NCBI GenBank assembly: GCA_017521805.1
Contig: JAFXDK010000038.1
Location: 1-64,000, forward strand
Reading direction: 5' to 3'
Length of the DNA: 64,000 nt
From: Ruminococcus sp.
Lineage (GTDB): Bacteria > Bacillota > Clostridia > Oscillospirales > Ruminococcaceae
Below, piece after piece: positions 8,919 to 17,473 of the stretch; the first letter of the stretch is position 1; each line of letters begins with the position of its first letter. The notes under the pieces are model-generated. The model saw only the letters and a list, made by a program, of their open reading frames with translations. It made no database searches and was not told the origin of the DNA. The position numbers and the translations under genes were made by a program.

Positions 8919-9380
8919 TTAGTCCTCCTCGGGTACAAAAAATTCCTCAACGATTTCAGTAAATACATGACCGTCCAGGTGGTCGCTTTCGTGGCAGACG
9001 CACTGTGCGCCAAGTCCCGTAAATTCGCGGGTATACCAGTTTCCGTCTCTGTCCTGAGCTTTCAGAACGACTTTTTCGGGACGGGTAACATATCCCCACA
9101 CATTAGGGCATGAAAGGCAGCCCTCCTGTACGCGCTGTTTGCCGCTTTTTACCAGTATTTCGGGATTTATAGCCTCAACAGAGCCCTCGTCAAGATGCAT
9201 GATGAAAATTCTTCTGCAAATGCCAACCTGAGGACCTGCGAGTCCAAGTCCCTGCGCCTTGTCGAGAGTTTCGTGCATATCGTCAAGGAGAGTTGCAAGC
9301 TTTCCATCAAATTTTTCCACAGGTCTGCAAACTCTGTGAAGCGCTTCGTCTTTATCTGTTAAAATTTTTCTGTATGCCAT
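8919..9380 (-). CDS. def: Peptide deformylase
   Basis: Removes the formyl group from nascent proteins using a metal ion. All three family motifs are present: GLAGPQVG, EGCLSCP with the metal-binding Cys, and HESDHLDG with the two metal-binding His and catalytic Glu. The length of 153 residues fits the shorter, type 1-like deformylases. Together with priA (12 bases upstream) and fmt (downstream) it forms the usual Firmicute priA-def-fmt cluster. Confidence 0.96.
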   Translation of the reverse strand: MAYRKILTDKDEALHRVCRPVEKFDGKLATLLDDMHETLDKAQGLGLAGPQVGICRRIFIMHLDEGSVEAINPEILVKSGKQRVQEGCLSCPNVWGYVTRPEKVVLKAQDRDGNWYTREFTGLGAQCVCHESDHLDGHVFTEIVEEFFVPEED

Positions 9381-9392
9381 TGTTTTTCCTCT

Positions 9393-11831
9393 TTATACGC
9401 CTACATCGCCGTTTATATCGGCGTAAAAGGCAATTTTTTTCATTTCCTTCAGCTTTGCTCCTTCAGTGAGGATTCCGCTGATAAATCCGCGCATTTCCGC
9501 GGTATTCTTGAATTTCATAATTATCCGCCAACGGAATTTTCCGTTTAACCTGCCATATGAAGCACGTACAGGGCCAAGGACACGGACAGGAGTTTTCGGC
9601 TGTAATTGGCTGAGACGTTCATTCATCAGCTTAATTATTGCCTCTGTTCCAAGTCTGACATTTTCCTCGTCATCCCCTGCAAAGCAGAAAATACACATAT
9701 CGCACAATGGCGGAAATATAAGTGTGCGGCGAATGGAAATTTCCTCGTTATAGAAGCTTTTGTAATCCTGAGCCGCCGCTAAATTCATGATGTAGTGGTC
9801 GGGCATAAAAGTCTGCAAAATTGCTCTGCCCTTGCGGTTTCCACGGCCTCCGCGCCCCACAACCTGAGTTATGAGGGAAAAGGTACGCTCATAGCTTCGG
9901 AAATCCCCTGCATAAAGTGCCTTGTCAATGGAAAGCACGCCTACAAGGGTTACATTTGGGAAATCAAGCCCCTTGCCAATCATCTGAGTTCCCACCATTA
10001 TGTCATACTCGCCCTTTTTGAATTCAGCAAAGCCTTTTTCATAGGAATATCGCGAAAAAGTGGTATCTGCGTCCATTCGCAGTATACGCGCCGAGGGGAA
10101 AAACATTTTCAGTTCTTCCTCCAGCCGCTGAGTTCCGAATCCCATACTTTTCAACCTTTCGGAGTTGCACACGGGGCATTTTTTCACAGGCTCCTGAGCA
10201 AATCCGCAGTAGTGGCACATAAGCTTGCCATTTTTTTTGTGAAAAGTCAGCGGAACGGAACAATTAGGGCAGTAAATTGGCTGATAGCAGTCCACACAGC
10301 TTATTATTGTATGGAATCCGCGGCGGTTCAGCAGAAGAATACTCTGCTCCCCGTTTCTGAGATTTGTATTAACCTCATCAACAAGCCGCTGGCTGAATTC
10401 AGAGGGATTTCCCGACATTCGCTCCTCATTCATGTCCACAATTTCCACATCGGGCAAAGCCGACGCATTATATCGCTTTTTCATTTCTAGAAGCTTGTAT
10501 ACTCCCCTTTCCGCAAGGTAGTAACTCTCAACAGAGGGAGTTGCGGAAGCTAAAAGCAGGGTTGCGCCATGATATGCGCATCTTTGCTTAGCGATATCAT
10601 GGGCATGGTATCGGGGAGAGCTGTCAGACTTATACGACCTCTCGCCTTCTTCGTCAATTATAATAAGTCCTATATTTTCAACAGGAGCAAAAACGGCACT
10701 CCTTGTACCGATTATGATGTCCGCATCGCCCCGTTTTATTCTTTTGTATTCGTCAAGTCTCTGACCGAGGGAAAGACCGCTGTGAATAACAGCTACCCTG
10801 TCTCCGAAAAGGGCCCTGAACCGTTTCAGAACCTGCGGAGTAAGTCCGATTTCGGGGATAAGGAGTATAGCACACCGTCCGAGATTGACAGTATTATGAA
10901 TAAGCTTTTCAAAAACCGATGTCTTGCCGCTTCCCGTAACTCCGTGAAGCAGAAATACAGACGGTTTTCTTTCGGTAATCCGTGAAAGCACTTCATCATG
11001 AACAGCCTGCTGTTCCTGTGAAAGCACCGTAGAATCGGGATTAACCGATTCCTCCGCACCATCCTCCACAGAACGCAGAAGCTCCATATCGTATTCCTCA
11101 GCGGCTCCGTTAGCCACAAGCCGCTTGAAAACAGATTCGGTAAATCCGCACATATAAGCCGCTTCCTTAACCGAAGCCGTTCCCCATTCCCGAAGAAAAT
11201 CCGCAGCTCGCTCCTGTTTAGGAGTGAGCCTGAACGCCGTAGGATTGCACAGAAAATCGTAGCTGAGACGAATCATTCTCACCGTAGAATCCCCCACAGT
11301 CTGCCTAAAAGAATTTTCGGAGCAAAGCGCCCCAGCTTCAAGCAATTCGTCAATATACAGCCTGCCGTTATCTGTGATATAATTTTTCAGCAATTCAGTG
11401 ATAATGCTTTTATCTTCAAGGGAATTCAGAACATCAAGAATCTCAGCCGCGTCCGCAGAAAGAGAATCCTTATCCGAAAAGCCTTTCACAAGGCGGAAAT
11501 TCTCATCAGCTCTTATACTCATAGCAGGGGGAAGCATTGCTTTAATCCCGTCGTACCATGTACAAAAGGTATGGCTGTGAAGATATTCCGCAAGTTTCAG
11601 CAGTTCCTCATTGAGCACAGGCTCGGAATCAATCTGAGCCGCAAGGGGTTTCAGAGCGGATTCATCACGCTCAGAAAGTCCCATTACGATTCCGATTCTC
11701 CGTCGATTACCTCTGCCAAAAGGTACAAGAACGCGGCAACCTCTTTTCAGCTTCATTTCCGCAGGAACGCGGTAGCTGAAAAGCGTATCAAAGGAATAGG
11801 CAGTGCCGCTGACAGCGATTTCCGCTATCAA
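9393..11831 (-). CDS. priA: Primosomal protein N' (replication-restart helicase PriA)
   Basis: A 3'-5' superfamily 2 DNA helicase that reloads the replisome at stalled forks. An N-terminal DNA-binding domain is followed by the helicase core with Walker A GVTGSGKTSV (about residue 300). Motif II reads DEEGERSYKSD, where most PriA proteins have DEEH. The zinc-binding insert has eight Cys (CVDCYQPIYCPNC through CPVC). The C-terminal domain includes VGRGGRGNRKG. The length of 812 residues agrees with Bacillus PriA. The start is a TTG at 11831 preceded by GAGG at suitable spacing, four bases after the rpoZ stop. Confidence 0.95.
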   Translation of the reverse strand: MIAEIAVSGTAYSFDTLFSYRVPAEMKLKRGCRVLVPFGRGNRRRIGIVMGLSERDESALKPLAAQIDSEPVLNEELLKLAEYLHSHTFCTWYDGIKAMLPPAMSIRADENFRLVKGFSDKDSLSADAAEILDVLNSLEDKSIITELLKNYITDNGRLYIDELLEAGALCSENSFRQTVGDSTVRMIRLSYDFLCNPTAFRLTPKQERAADFLREWGTASVKEAAYMCGFTESVFKRLVANGAAEEYDMELLRSVEDGAEESVNPDSTVLSQEQQAVHDEVLSRITERKPSVFLLHGVTGSGKTSVFEKLIHNTVNLGRCAILLIPEIGLTPQVLKRFRALFGDRVAVIHSGLSLGQRLDEYKRIKRGDADIIIGTRSAVFAPVENIGLIIIDEEGERSYKSDSSPRYHAHDIAKQRCAYHGATLLLASATPSVESYYLAERGVYKLLEMKKRYNASALPDVEIVDMNEERMSGNPSEFSQRLVDEVNTNLRNGEQSILLLNRRGFHTIISCVDCYQPIYCPNCSVPLTFHKKNGKLMCHYCGFAQEPVKKCPVCNSERLKSMGFGTQRLEEELKMFFPSARILRMDADTTFSRYSYEKGFAEFKKGEYDIMVGTQMIGKGLDFPNVTLVGVLSIDKALYAGDFRSYERTFSLITQVVGRGGRGNRKGRAILQTFMPDHYIMNLAAAQDYKSFYNEEISIRRTLIFPPLCDMCIFCFAGDDEENVRLGTEAIIKLMNERLSQLQPKTPVRVLGPVRASYGRLNGKFRWRIIMKFKNTAEMRGFISGILTEGAKLKEMKKIAFYADINGDVGV

Positions 11832-11835
11832 GAGA

Positions 11836-12039
11836 TTATTCCTCGCCGAGAGTGCTTACGATTTTGCTCTTGCCGCTTGCAAGCTCCTCAACAGCAGTCT
11901 TAACGGGCTTTTCTTCGAGAGTTTCGCCGTTTTTGTACAGCTCCTCGGAGATTTCTCTTGCGCGCTTTGCAACGCCGATTACGAGAGAATAACAGCTCTC
12001 ATTCTTTGAAATTATCTGGTTTACTGCAGGTCTAAGCAT
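11836..12039 (-). CDS. rpoZ: DNA-directed RNA polymerase omega subunit
   Basis: A small 67-residue subunit that aids assembly and stability of RNA polymerase. It has the family start [20 protein letters not shown], followed by the VAKRAREI helix and an acidic C-terminus. It overlaps the end of gmk by eight bases and precedes priA, the conserved gmk-rpoZ-priA order of Firmicutes. Confidence 0.93.
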   Translation of the reverse strand: MLRPAVNQIISKNESCYSLVIGVAKRAREISEELYKNGETLEEKPVKTAVEELASGKSKIVSTLGEE

Positions 12040-12637
12040 TTTTGATAACCTCCTCTATAAATTCAGCCTGTGCAGATGTTTTCAACCTTTCTGAACGGAT
12101 AACCGCAAAGAAATCGCTTACAGCATCTTCCAGAACATCATTAACAATAATGTAATCATATTTATCCATATACGGCAATTCAGTAACTGCCGCAGCAACA
12201 CGCTTTTCAATAACCTCCTGAGTTTCCGTGCCTCTCTTGTTAAGGCGGCGGCGAAGCTCATTCACAGAGGGTGGAGCGATAAACACAAACAGAGCATCGG
12301 GACGAAGCTCACGAACTTTCATAGCACCCTGCACCTCAATTTCAAGTATAACATTTATCCCCTTATCAAGATAGCTGTCAACCTCTGTTTTAAGAGTGCC
12401 ATAAAAGTTTTCACAATATTCGGCATGCTCCAGAAATTCATCGTTAGAAATCTTCTGCTCAAACTCATCCTTTGAGATAAAGAAGTAATTCACACCGTCG
12501 ATTTCTCCCTTTCTGGGCTGTCTTGTAGTTGTAGAAACTGAGCACCGAAAGTTGTTATCCTTTAAAATTTCAGCCAGCATTGTACCTTTTCCACAACCCG
12601 AGGGCGCAGAAAAAACGATAAGTCTGCCTTTATTCAT
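12032..12637 (-). CDS. gmk: Guanylate kinase
   Basis: Phosphorylates GMP to GDP with ATP. The P-loop [10 protein letters not shown] lies near the N-terminus, followed by the GMP-binding region [17 protein letters not shown] and the lid segment [14 protein letters not shown] place the start at ATG 12637 (MNKGRLIVF), which overlaps the remA stop, with GGAGG upstream; a start eight codons earlier would run further into remA. About 201 residues, normal for the family. Confidence 0.96.
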   Translation of the reverse strand: MNKGRLIVFSAPSGCGKGTMLAEILKDNNFRCSVSTTTRQPRKGEIDGVNYFFISKDEFEQKISNDEFLEHAEYCENFYGTLKTEVDSYLDKGINVILEIEVQGAMKVRELRPDALFVFIAPPSVNELRRRLNKRGTETQEVIEKRVAAAVTELPYMDKYDYIIVNDVLEDAVSDFFAVIRSERLKTSAQAEFIEEVIKNA

Positions 12638-12881
12638 CAGCCTCTGAACCTCCGTTTTCATTTATTCTTGAAGCAAGAGTATCAGTAATAAGGGACGAAA
12701 GAATTATATGTCCGCTGTCCATTACAATAACTGCTCTTGTCTTTCTTCCATATGTAGCGTCAATCGCCCTGCCGTCGTCCTTAGCCTCCTGAATAAGACG
12801 CTTTATAGGCGCGGAATCTGGGCTTATGACAGAGACAATTCTCTCTGCGGAAATCATATTTCCGTAGCCAATATTAATCAT
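12630..12881 (-). CDS. remA: RemA-like extracellular matrix regulator (DUF370)
   Basis: A short DNA-binding protein of the RemA/DUF370 family. In Bacillus subtilis RemA activates matrix and osmoprotection genes. The conserved start [19 protein letters not shown] and the central [22 protein letters not shown] segment identify the family. I use ATG 12881, giving about 83 residues; a TTG at 12902 lacks support. It sits between yicC and gmk, the standard yicC-remA-gmk-rpoZ order. Its targets in this organism cannot be seen here. Confidence 0.92.
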   Translation of the reverse strand: MINIGYGNMISAERIVSVISPDSAPIKRLIQEAKDDGRAIDATYGRKTRAVIVMDSGHIILSSLITDTLASRINENGGSEADE

Positions 12882-12903
12882 CTTCACTGCTAACAACCCC
12901 AAA

Positions 12904-13782
12904 TTATTCTATATTCTGAATCTGTTCACGTATTTTTTCCAGTTCAGCCTTCATATCCACAACAAGTCTTGTAATATTGAGGTCTTGAGCCTTAGAGCCG
13001 ATAGTGTTGACCTCGCGGTTCATTTCCTGAACAATGAAATCAAGCTTTCTGCCAATACTTTCATCGGAGTTCACAAGCTCCCTGAGCTGAGAAATATGGC
13101 TTCTCAAACGGACGGTTTCCTCGTCCACAGCTATTTTCTCAGAGAATATAGCGGCTTCTGTAACGATTCTTTGCTGGTCGATATCCTTATTTTCAAGGAT
13201 TTCACTGAGCTTTTTGTAAAGACGCTCACGATAGTTTTCAACAGTCTGAGGTGATAACTCCTCAACCTTTGAAACTATTTCGAGAATATAGTCAGCCTTT
13301 GCAAGAACATCGCTGCGCATTTTTTCGCCCTCAGTTTCTCGCATAGAAACGAAACGCTCCAGAGCCTCATCAGCAACCTTTGCAACATCGCCCCATACCT
13401 CGTCCTCATCGTCTACGGCTTTCTGAACGATGAAAACATCGGGAAGACGAATAAGATTTGACAATGTAAGGTCGTCAGCCACACAAAGCTCATCAGCAAC
13501 ACCTCTGAGAGCATTTATATAGCCCTCAGCGACACCCTTGTTGATAGCAACCTCAGTATCTCTGCCCTCAATGTTGCTGATAGAAACAGAAACATCGACT
13601 TTTCCGCGGGATATCTTGGACTTTAGAAGCACCTTTAGTTTTTCATCAATATAATTATATGACCTTGGAATACGTGAATTGTATTCATAATATCTATGAT
13701 TAACGGAGCGGATTTCAACAAGAATATCCCTTCCATTAAGAATCATCTGCGACCTGCCGTAGCCTGTCATACTTTTAATCAC
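12904..13782 (-). CDS. yicC: YicC/YloC family endoribonuclease
   Basis: A member of the YicC family, whose Escherichia coli and Bacillus proteins act as endoribonucleases in RNA turnover. The conserved start [11 protein letters not shown] and the C-terminal [15 protein letters not shown] segment are diagnostic. I use the GTG at 13782, which is preceded by AGAGGG at good spacing; the ATG six codons upstream has no ribosome binding site. About 292 residues, usual for the family. It is the first gene of the operon, about 60 bases after a clear promoter. Confidence 0.93.
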   Translation of the reverse strand: MIKSMTGYGRSQMILNGRDILVEIRSVNHRYYEYNSRIPRSYNYIDEKLKVLLKSKISRGKVDVSVSISNIEGRDTEVAINKGVAEGYINALRGVADELCVADDLTLSNLIRLPDVFIVQKAVDDEDEVWGDVAKVADEALERFVSMRETEGEKMRSDVLAKADYILEIVSKVEELSPQTVENYRERLYKKLSEILENKDIDQQRIVTEAAIFSEKIAVDEETVRLRSHISQLRELVNSDESIGRKLDFIVQEMNREVNTIGSKAQDLNITRLVVDMKAELEKIREQIQNIE

Positions 13783-13845
13783 CGGATCGCCCTCTTTCAT
13801 TATAAAATAAGATATACATAAATTTACGCATAACTACACTATTTT

Positions 13846-13874
13846 ATTATACCACTTTTCAGCAGAAAATGCAA
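13846..13874 (-). promoter_or_regulatory. Sigma-A-type promoter of the yicC-thiN operon
   Basis: On the minus strand, TTGCAT (-35, 13869-13874) and TATAAT (-10, 13846-13851) are separated by exactly 17 bases. They lie about 65 bases upstream of the yicC start. No other comparable promoter is obvious before the end of the operon at 168, where gene gaps are at most a few dozen bases. Confidence 0.85.
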
Positions 13875-14020
13875 GGGCTTGACGAAAAACAAATCGCACA
13901 AAAAGGTATGCCGAAGCGTCCCACAATTTAAACAATATTTAAAACCATATTACAATGTGTAACTGGCAGATACAGGAGAGAGTTTCATCTAAAAGATTAT
14001 TACAACTTTTCATCAAATAA

Positions 14021-14044
14021 AAAGGGACGCCGAAGCGTCCCTTT
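14021..14044 (-). terminator. Rho-independent terminator after the first GH9 gene
   Basis: Perfect stem AAAGGGACGC / GCGTCCCTTT with a four-base loop, followed on the minus strand by a T-rich run. It lies 27 bases after the stop codon of the GH9 gene. A partial copy of one arm (ccgaagcgtccc) occurs at about 13910-13921. Confidence 0.9.
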
Positions 14045-14070
14045 GATATTGTTATTCAGTAATTATTTGA

Positions 14071-17000
14071 TTACTTAGCAGCTGCATCGTACTCATCAGC
14101 AGTCATTGGGAACTGTGATGTCTTAACGAGACCAGCGTCAACGCCCTTGATAGCGATAGAGTCAGCAGTTGTGATACCACCGCCGTTGTCGATAACGTCA
14201 CCGTTGAGCTCACCCTGAGCTGTAAGGCCGTACTTATCGGGGTTACCAAGAGCCTGGAGGATAGCTGTGGAGTCAGCAATTGTTACCTTGCCGTCACAGT
14301 TAGCGTCACCCCAGAGAACATCACCTGTTGGAGGTTCTGTCTTATCATCCTCACCAGGACCACCAACATCAGGAGTACCAGGGTTGCCGCCTTCGCCGAT
14401 GTTTACATCATTCTGGTCCTCTGTAGCAAGATGAGCTTCATCCTCAAGGAATGATGCAATCCAAGCAAGAGGTGCGTTCCAGTTGATTGTAACTTCGTTT
14501 GTAGACCAAGCTTCGATAGAGTCAACGAAACATCTCTGTGAGGGGTTAGTTGTCTCACCGGGAACGAATCCGAGAGCACGAACGTATGGATCCTGGAGAC
14601 CTGCGTTAGGACCGCCGGAGAGAACTCCGTCAGGAGCCATAGGCAGAGTCTTATCAAGCTCGTAAGACCAGTATCTGTGGTGAGGATTCTTTTCCTTGTA
14701 CTGACCGTAACCTGTAACGAATGAGAATGAAAGCGGGTTGTTACCAAGGAGGTAGTCCATAGCCTGTGTAACACCGTTCATGTATGTTCTCTGACCTGTA
14801 AGGTCATAAGCGTAAGCCATAACGATACAGTTGTTGATAACCATTGAGTTTGAACCCCACTCATAACCGTTGATCTTAATCTTAGGATCGAGGTTGTTCG
14901 GGTCATTATAGTCAGGACCGTCGTAGATATAAGGAATACCGTAACCCTGCTGCTCTTCCATAGCAATGTAGTCATCAGCAGCCTTAAGGATATTTGCATT
15001 CAGCTTTTCAACTTCGCTGTCTGAAAGGAGATCATGGTGGAGAGCAAGTGTAAGTGAACCAGCGGAAGCAGTATTACCCCAGTTGAATGAAGTAAATGAA
15101 CCGTCCTTGTTCTCACCGCCGACCATTCTTGTCTTACATGTGTAAGCATACTCAGAATCGTCGATAACCTGCTTGAATGTATCAGCAGCAGAATTGCCCA
15201 TACGTGAAGCAGAAACGAAGATTTCGCAAGCTGCCCAGTAAGCGTCATCGAGAACGTTATTATCACCGTAAGGTCCGCCGCCCTTTGCCTGCCACATAGG
15301 AGCGTAGAGTGATTCCTCATTAATTTCCTCAGCAGGACATTTTGTATCAAGTGTAGGATGCTGAACTTCCTTAGAATCATATTCATACCAGTGCTTCTCA
15401 TAAGCCTCGAAAGCTTCGATAGCTGTCTCAAGGTATGTCTCAGCCTTAGATGAATCATAATCAGCCCAGAGTCTTGCAGCCTGAGCAGCACAAGCAGCGT
15501 AGTTCAGTGTAGCAGCAAGCGTAGGAGGCTTAACAATACGAACTGTTTCCCACTCTTCCTCGTAGTCCCAAGGTCTTGTAGCAAGTCCTGTCCACTTGTG
15601 GTCGTGGAGCTTGTGGTAGTAAAGACCATCAGCCTTCTTGCCCCATGTAGGCTCAGAAGCCTCAACCTTCATCTGAGCGATGAAATCGAGCTCAACAGCA
15701 GCTTCATTAAGAACGTCAGGAGTACCGTCTCCAGCCTCAGGAATTACAACAACGCCTGAATCATCTGCAAACTTCTCAGTATCTGTACCGTACATAGCAG
15801 ATCTCTCATACATGTTCTGAAGTGTCCAGATAGAGATACCACCGTTTACAACGTACTTACCGTGGTCACCGGCATCGTACCAACCGCCGTTAGCAGTAAG
15901 CTTTGAAGAAGCATATGTACCTGTAGCTTCTGTCTCGCTTGAATACTCATTCATCCAGATTTTCTGAACAGAAGCTGTATCTGTCTTATGACCACCCTTA
16001 TGGCCCATTCCTGTACCCTTGCCGTCTTCACCGCCTGATGTACAGTACTGGTCTTCAATATCAATACCTGAACGGTTCTGATAGAAGTAGTTCATAGCGT
16101 TTGTAAGAAGTCTGTGTGACTTATCAGCATAAATGTTATCGCCGATGTAGAAGTTGAATGATCTCCACTTCTCGCCTGCAATACGGAGATAATACTCACC
16201 GGGAGTTGTAAAATCTGTAAAGTCAAGCTTGTAAACAGTATCAGCAGAGTCCGCATCATTAATCTTGTTGCCTGATGTACCTGTGTAAACTACCTCGTTT
16301 GACTTAGCATCAACGAGTTCAAAGTCATATGTAGATGCAGAAAGTGAAAGCTTGGATGAACCATGAAGGATATCACCTGCGTTATCACCGAATGTAGCAA
16401 TCTTCTGGAGATTTGAATAGTAACCAATCTGGTTTACAGAAATATAGTTAAGAATCTCATCGCCGTCCATAAGAATGTCAGGATTTGTCTTAGAAGCATA
16501 GTCACGGCTTACAGCACCGAATGAGTTGCTGGGGTCAGCATTACATGAACCCTCTACATACTCATCAGGACAATCTGTACAGATGATAGAGATTTCCTCG
16601 AACCAGATTTCGTCGCCTGCCTTAGCGTTACCTTCCCACTTAGTACCGTCAGCGTAATGGAATGCCCACTCAACGCCCTCGAGGTCCTGTGAAGGCTTGA
16701 ATGTACCTGTAACAGTCTGTGAAGAAGAAGAAAGCTTGAGAGCCTTACCCCACTGACCGCCGAAAGCAGGTCCGGTTTCCATCTTTGTCTCGTTGAGAAC
16801 GAAGTATTCGTTTTCACCGCTGATATCGGAAATCTTAGAGCAAAGTTCCATACCTGTTGAACCCTTAACAGTGAAGCTGAAATCATAAGAATGGCCAGCC
16901 TTGAAGTTAAGGTTTCTGCATCTGAACTGAAGATCCCACTTTTCGTGGTCGCCACCAATAGGATTTACAACTGTAACGTGGAAAGCACCGTCTTCGATAG

Positions 17001-17184
17001 CAAAGTTCTGCTTAGCGGGGCTTGTTTCGCAAGTGTGCCAAGGAAGTGCCTTGTAGTCAAAAGTAGTCTCACCGAGAACCTGACCAGCAGAAGCACTCAT
17101 TGTTACAACATTTGCAACTGTGGGTGCAATCATAGTAGCAGCCATAAGGCTTGCAACGATTGCGCTTTTAATTTTCTTGTGCAT
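14071..17184 (-). CDS. Secreted cellulosomal GH9 cellulase: CBM4-like, Ig-like, GH9, dockerin
   Basis: An extracellular beta-1,4-glucanase for cellulose breakdown. Signal peptide at about residues 1-33 (basic start, hydrophobic core, ending SASA). A CBM4/9-like module follows (about 37-205; KWDLQFRCRNLNFKAGHSYDFSF), then an Ig-like N-terminal GH9 domain (about 240-335; SVNQIGYYSNLQKIATF). The GH9 catalytic domain runs from about 345 to 910: GGWYDAGDHGKY with the nucleophilic-water Asp pair, PHHRYWS with catalytic His, and NEVTINWNAPLAWI with the acid Glu. A Pro/Gly/Asp linker leads to a dockerin at about 958. The order is that of CbhA/CelK-type enzymes. The second dockerin calcium loop is one residue longer than normal. 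The gene has its own promoter and terminator. Confidence 0.95.
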   Translation of the reverse strand: MHKKIKSAIVASLMAATMIAPTVANVVTMSASAGQVLGETTFDYKALPWHTCETSPAKQNFAIEDGAFHVTVVNPIGGDHEKWDLQFRCRNLNFKAGHSYDFSFTVKGSTGMELCSKISDISGENEYFVLNETKMETGPAFGGQWGKALKLSSSSQTVTGTFKPSQDLEGVEWAFHYADGTKWEGNAKAGDEIWFEEISIICTDCPDEYVEGSCNADPSNSFGAVSRDYASKTNPDILMDGDEILNYISVNQIGYYSNLQKIATFGDNAGDILHGSSKLSLSASTYDFELVDAKSNEVVYTGTSGNKINDADSADTVYKLDFTDFTTPGEYYLRIAGEKWRSFNFYIGDNIYADKSHRLLTNAMNYFYQNRSGIDIEDQYCTSGGEDGKGTGMGHKGGHKTDTASVQKIWMNEYSSETEATGTYASSKLTANGGWYDAGDHGKYVVNGGISIWTLQNMYERSAMYGTDTEKFADDSGVVVIPEAGDGTPDVLNEAAVELDFIAQMKVEASEPTWGKKADGLYYHKLHDHKWTGLATRPWDYEEEWETVRIVKPPTLAATLNYAACAAQAARLWADYDSSKAETYLETAIEAFEAYEKHWYEYDSKEVQHPTLDTKCPAEEINEESLYAPMWQAKGGGPYGDNNVLDDAYWAACEIFVSASRMGNSAADTFKQVIDDSEYAYTCKTRMVGGENKDGSFTSFNWGNTASAGSLTLALHHDLLSDSEVEKLNANILKAADDYIAMEEQQGYGIPYIYDGPDYNDPNNLDPKIKINGYEWGSNSMVINNCIVMAYAYDLTGQRTYMNGVTQAMDYLLGNNPLSFSFVTGYGQYKEKNPHHRYWSYELDKTLPMAPDGVLSGGPNAGLQDPYVRALGFVPGETTNPSQRCFVDSIEAWSTNEVTINWNAPLAWIASFLEDEAHLATEDQNDVNIGEGGNPGTPDVGGPGEDDKTEPPTGDVLWGDANCDGKVTIADSTAILQALGNPDKYGLTAQGELNGDVIDNGGGITTADSIAIKGVDAGLVKTSQFPMTADEYDAAAK

Positions 17185-17311
17185 TTTTATACCCTCCCAA
17201 AAGAATTAAAAATATTTTTCTATAACGCAGTACCAGTGCATATACCGCGGTTATAAATATGATTCAACGAGGACAGTTAATCCGCATGGATATAACTTGC
17301 ACCTGTCCCTA

Positions 17312-17341
17312 CCCGTTATCCTAATTATAGTATATAACGGA
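17312..17341. promoter_or_regulatory. Palindrome overlapping the promoter of the first GH9 gene
   Basis: Arms CCGTTAT (17313-17319) and ATAACGG (17334-17340) are 14 bases apart and enclose the -10 box. This is a candidate operator for a dimeric regulator. The arm length (7) and spacing (14) match the palindrome at the second GH9 promoter, though the arm sequences differ. Confidence 0.45.
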
Positions 17342-17352
17342 AAAAAAGTAAA
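17324..17352 (-). promoter_or_regulatory. Promoter of the first GH9 gene
   Basis: TTTACT (-35, 17347-17352) and TATAAT (-10, 17324-17329) with 17-base spacing on the minus strand. The predicted transcript has a leader of roughly 130 bases before the ATG at 17184, which is preceded by a GGGAGG ribosome binding site. Confidence 0.8.
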
Positions 17353-17430
17353 TAGCTTTTTGAAATTTCGTTTATTTCTATAATACAGCAAAGATATTTT
17401 TGTGTATTTTTTACAATTGACAACAAAAAA

Positions 17431-17454
17431 TAAAGAGGGCATAAGCCCTCTTTA
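17431..17454 (-). terminator. Rho-independent terminator after the second GH9 gene
   Basis: Stem TAAAGAGGGC / GCCCTCTTTA with a four-base loop, followed on the minus strand by a run of T residues. It lies 20 bases after the stop codon, so the two GH9 genes are separate transcription units. Confidence 0.9.
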
Positions 17455-17473
17455 TGTCCGAAATATGAATTAG

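Noticed and set aside
13901..13930. Second terminator near 13910
   Set aside because: Only one arm of the GH9 terminator sequence is present (ccgaagcgtccc); no matching arm for a stem.
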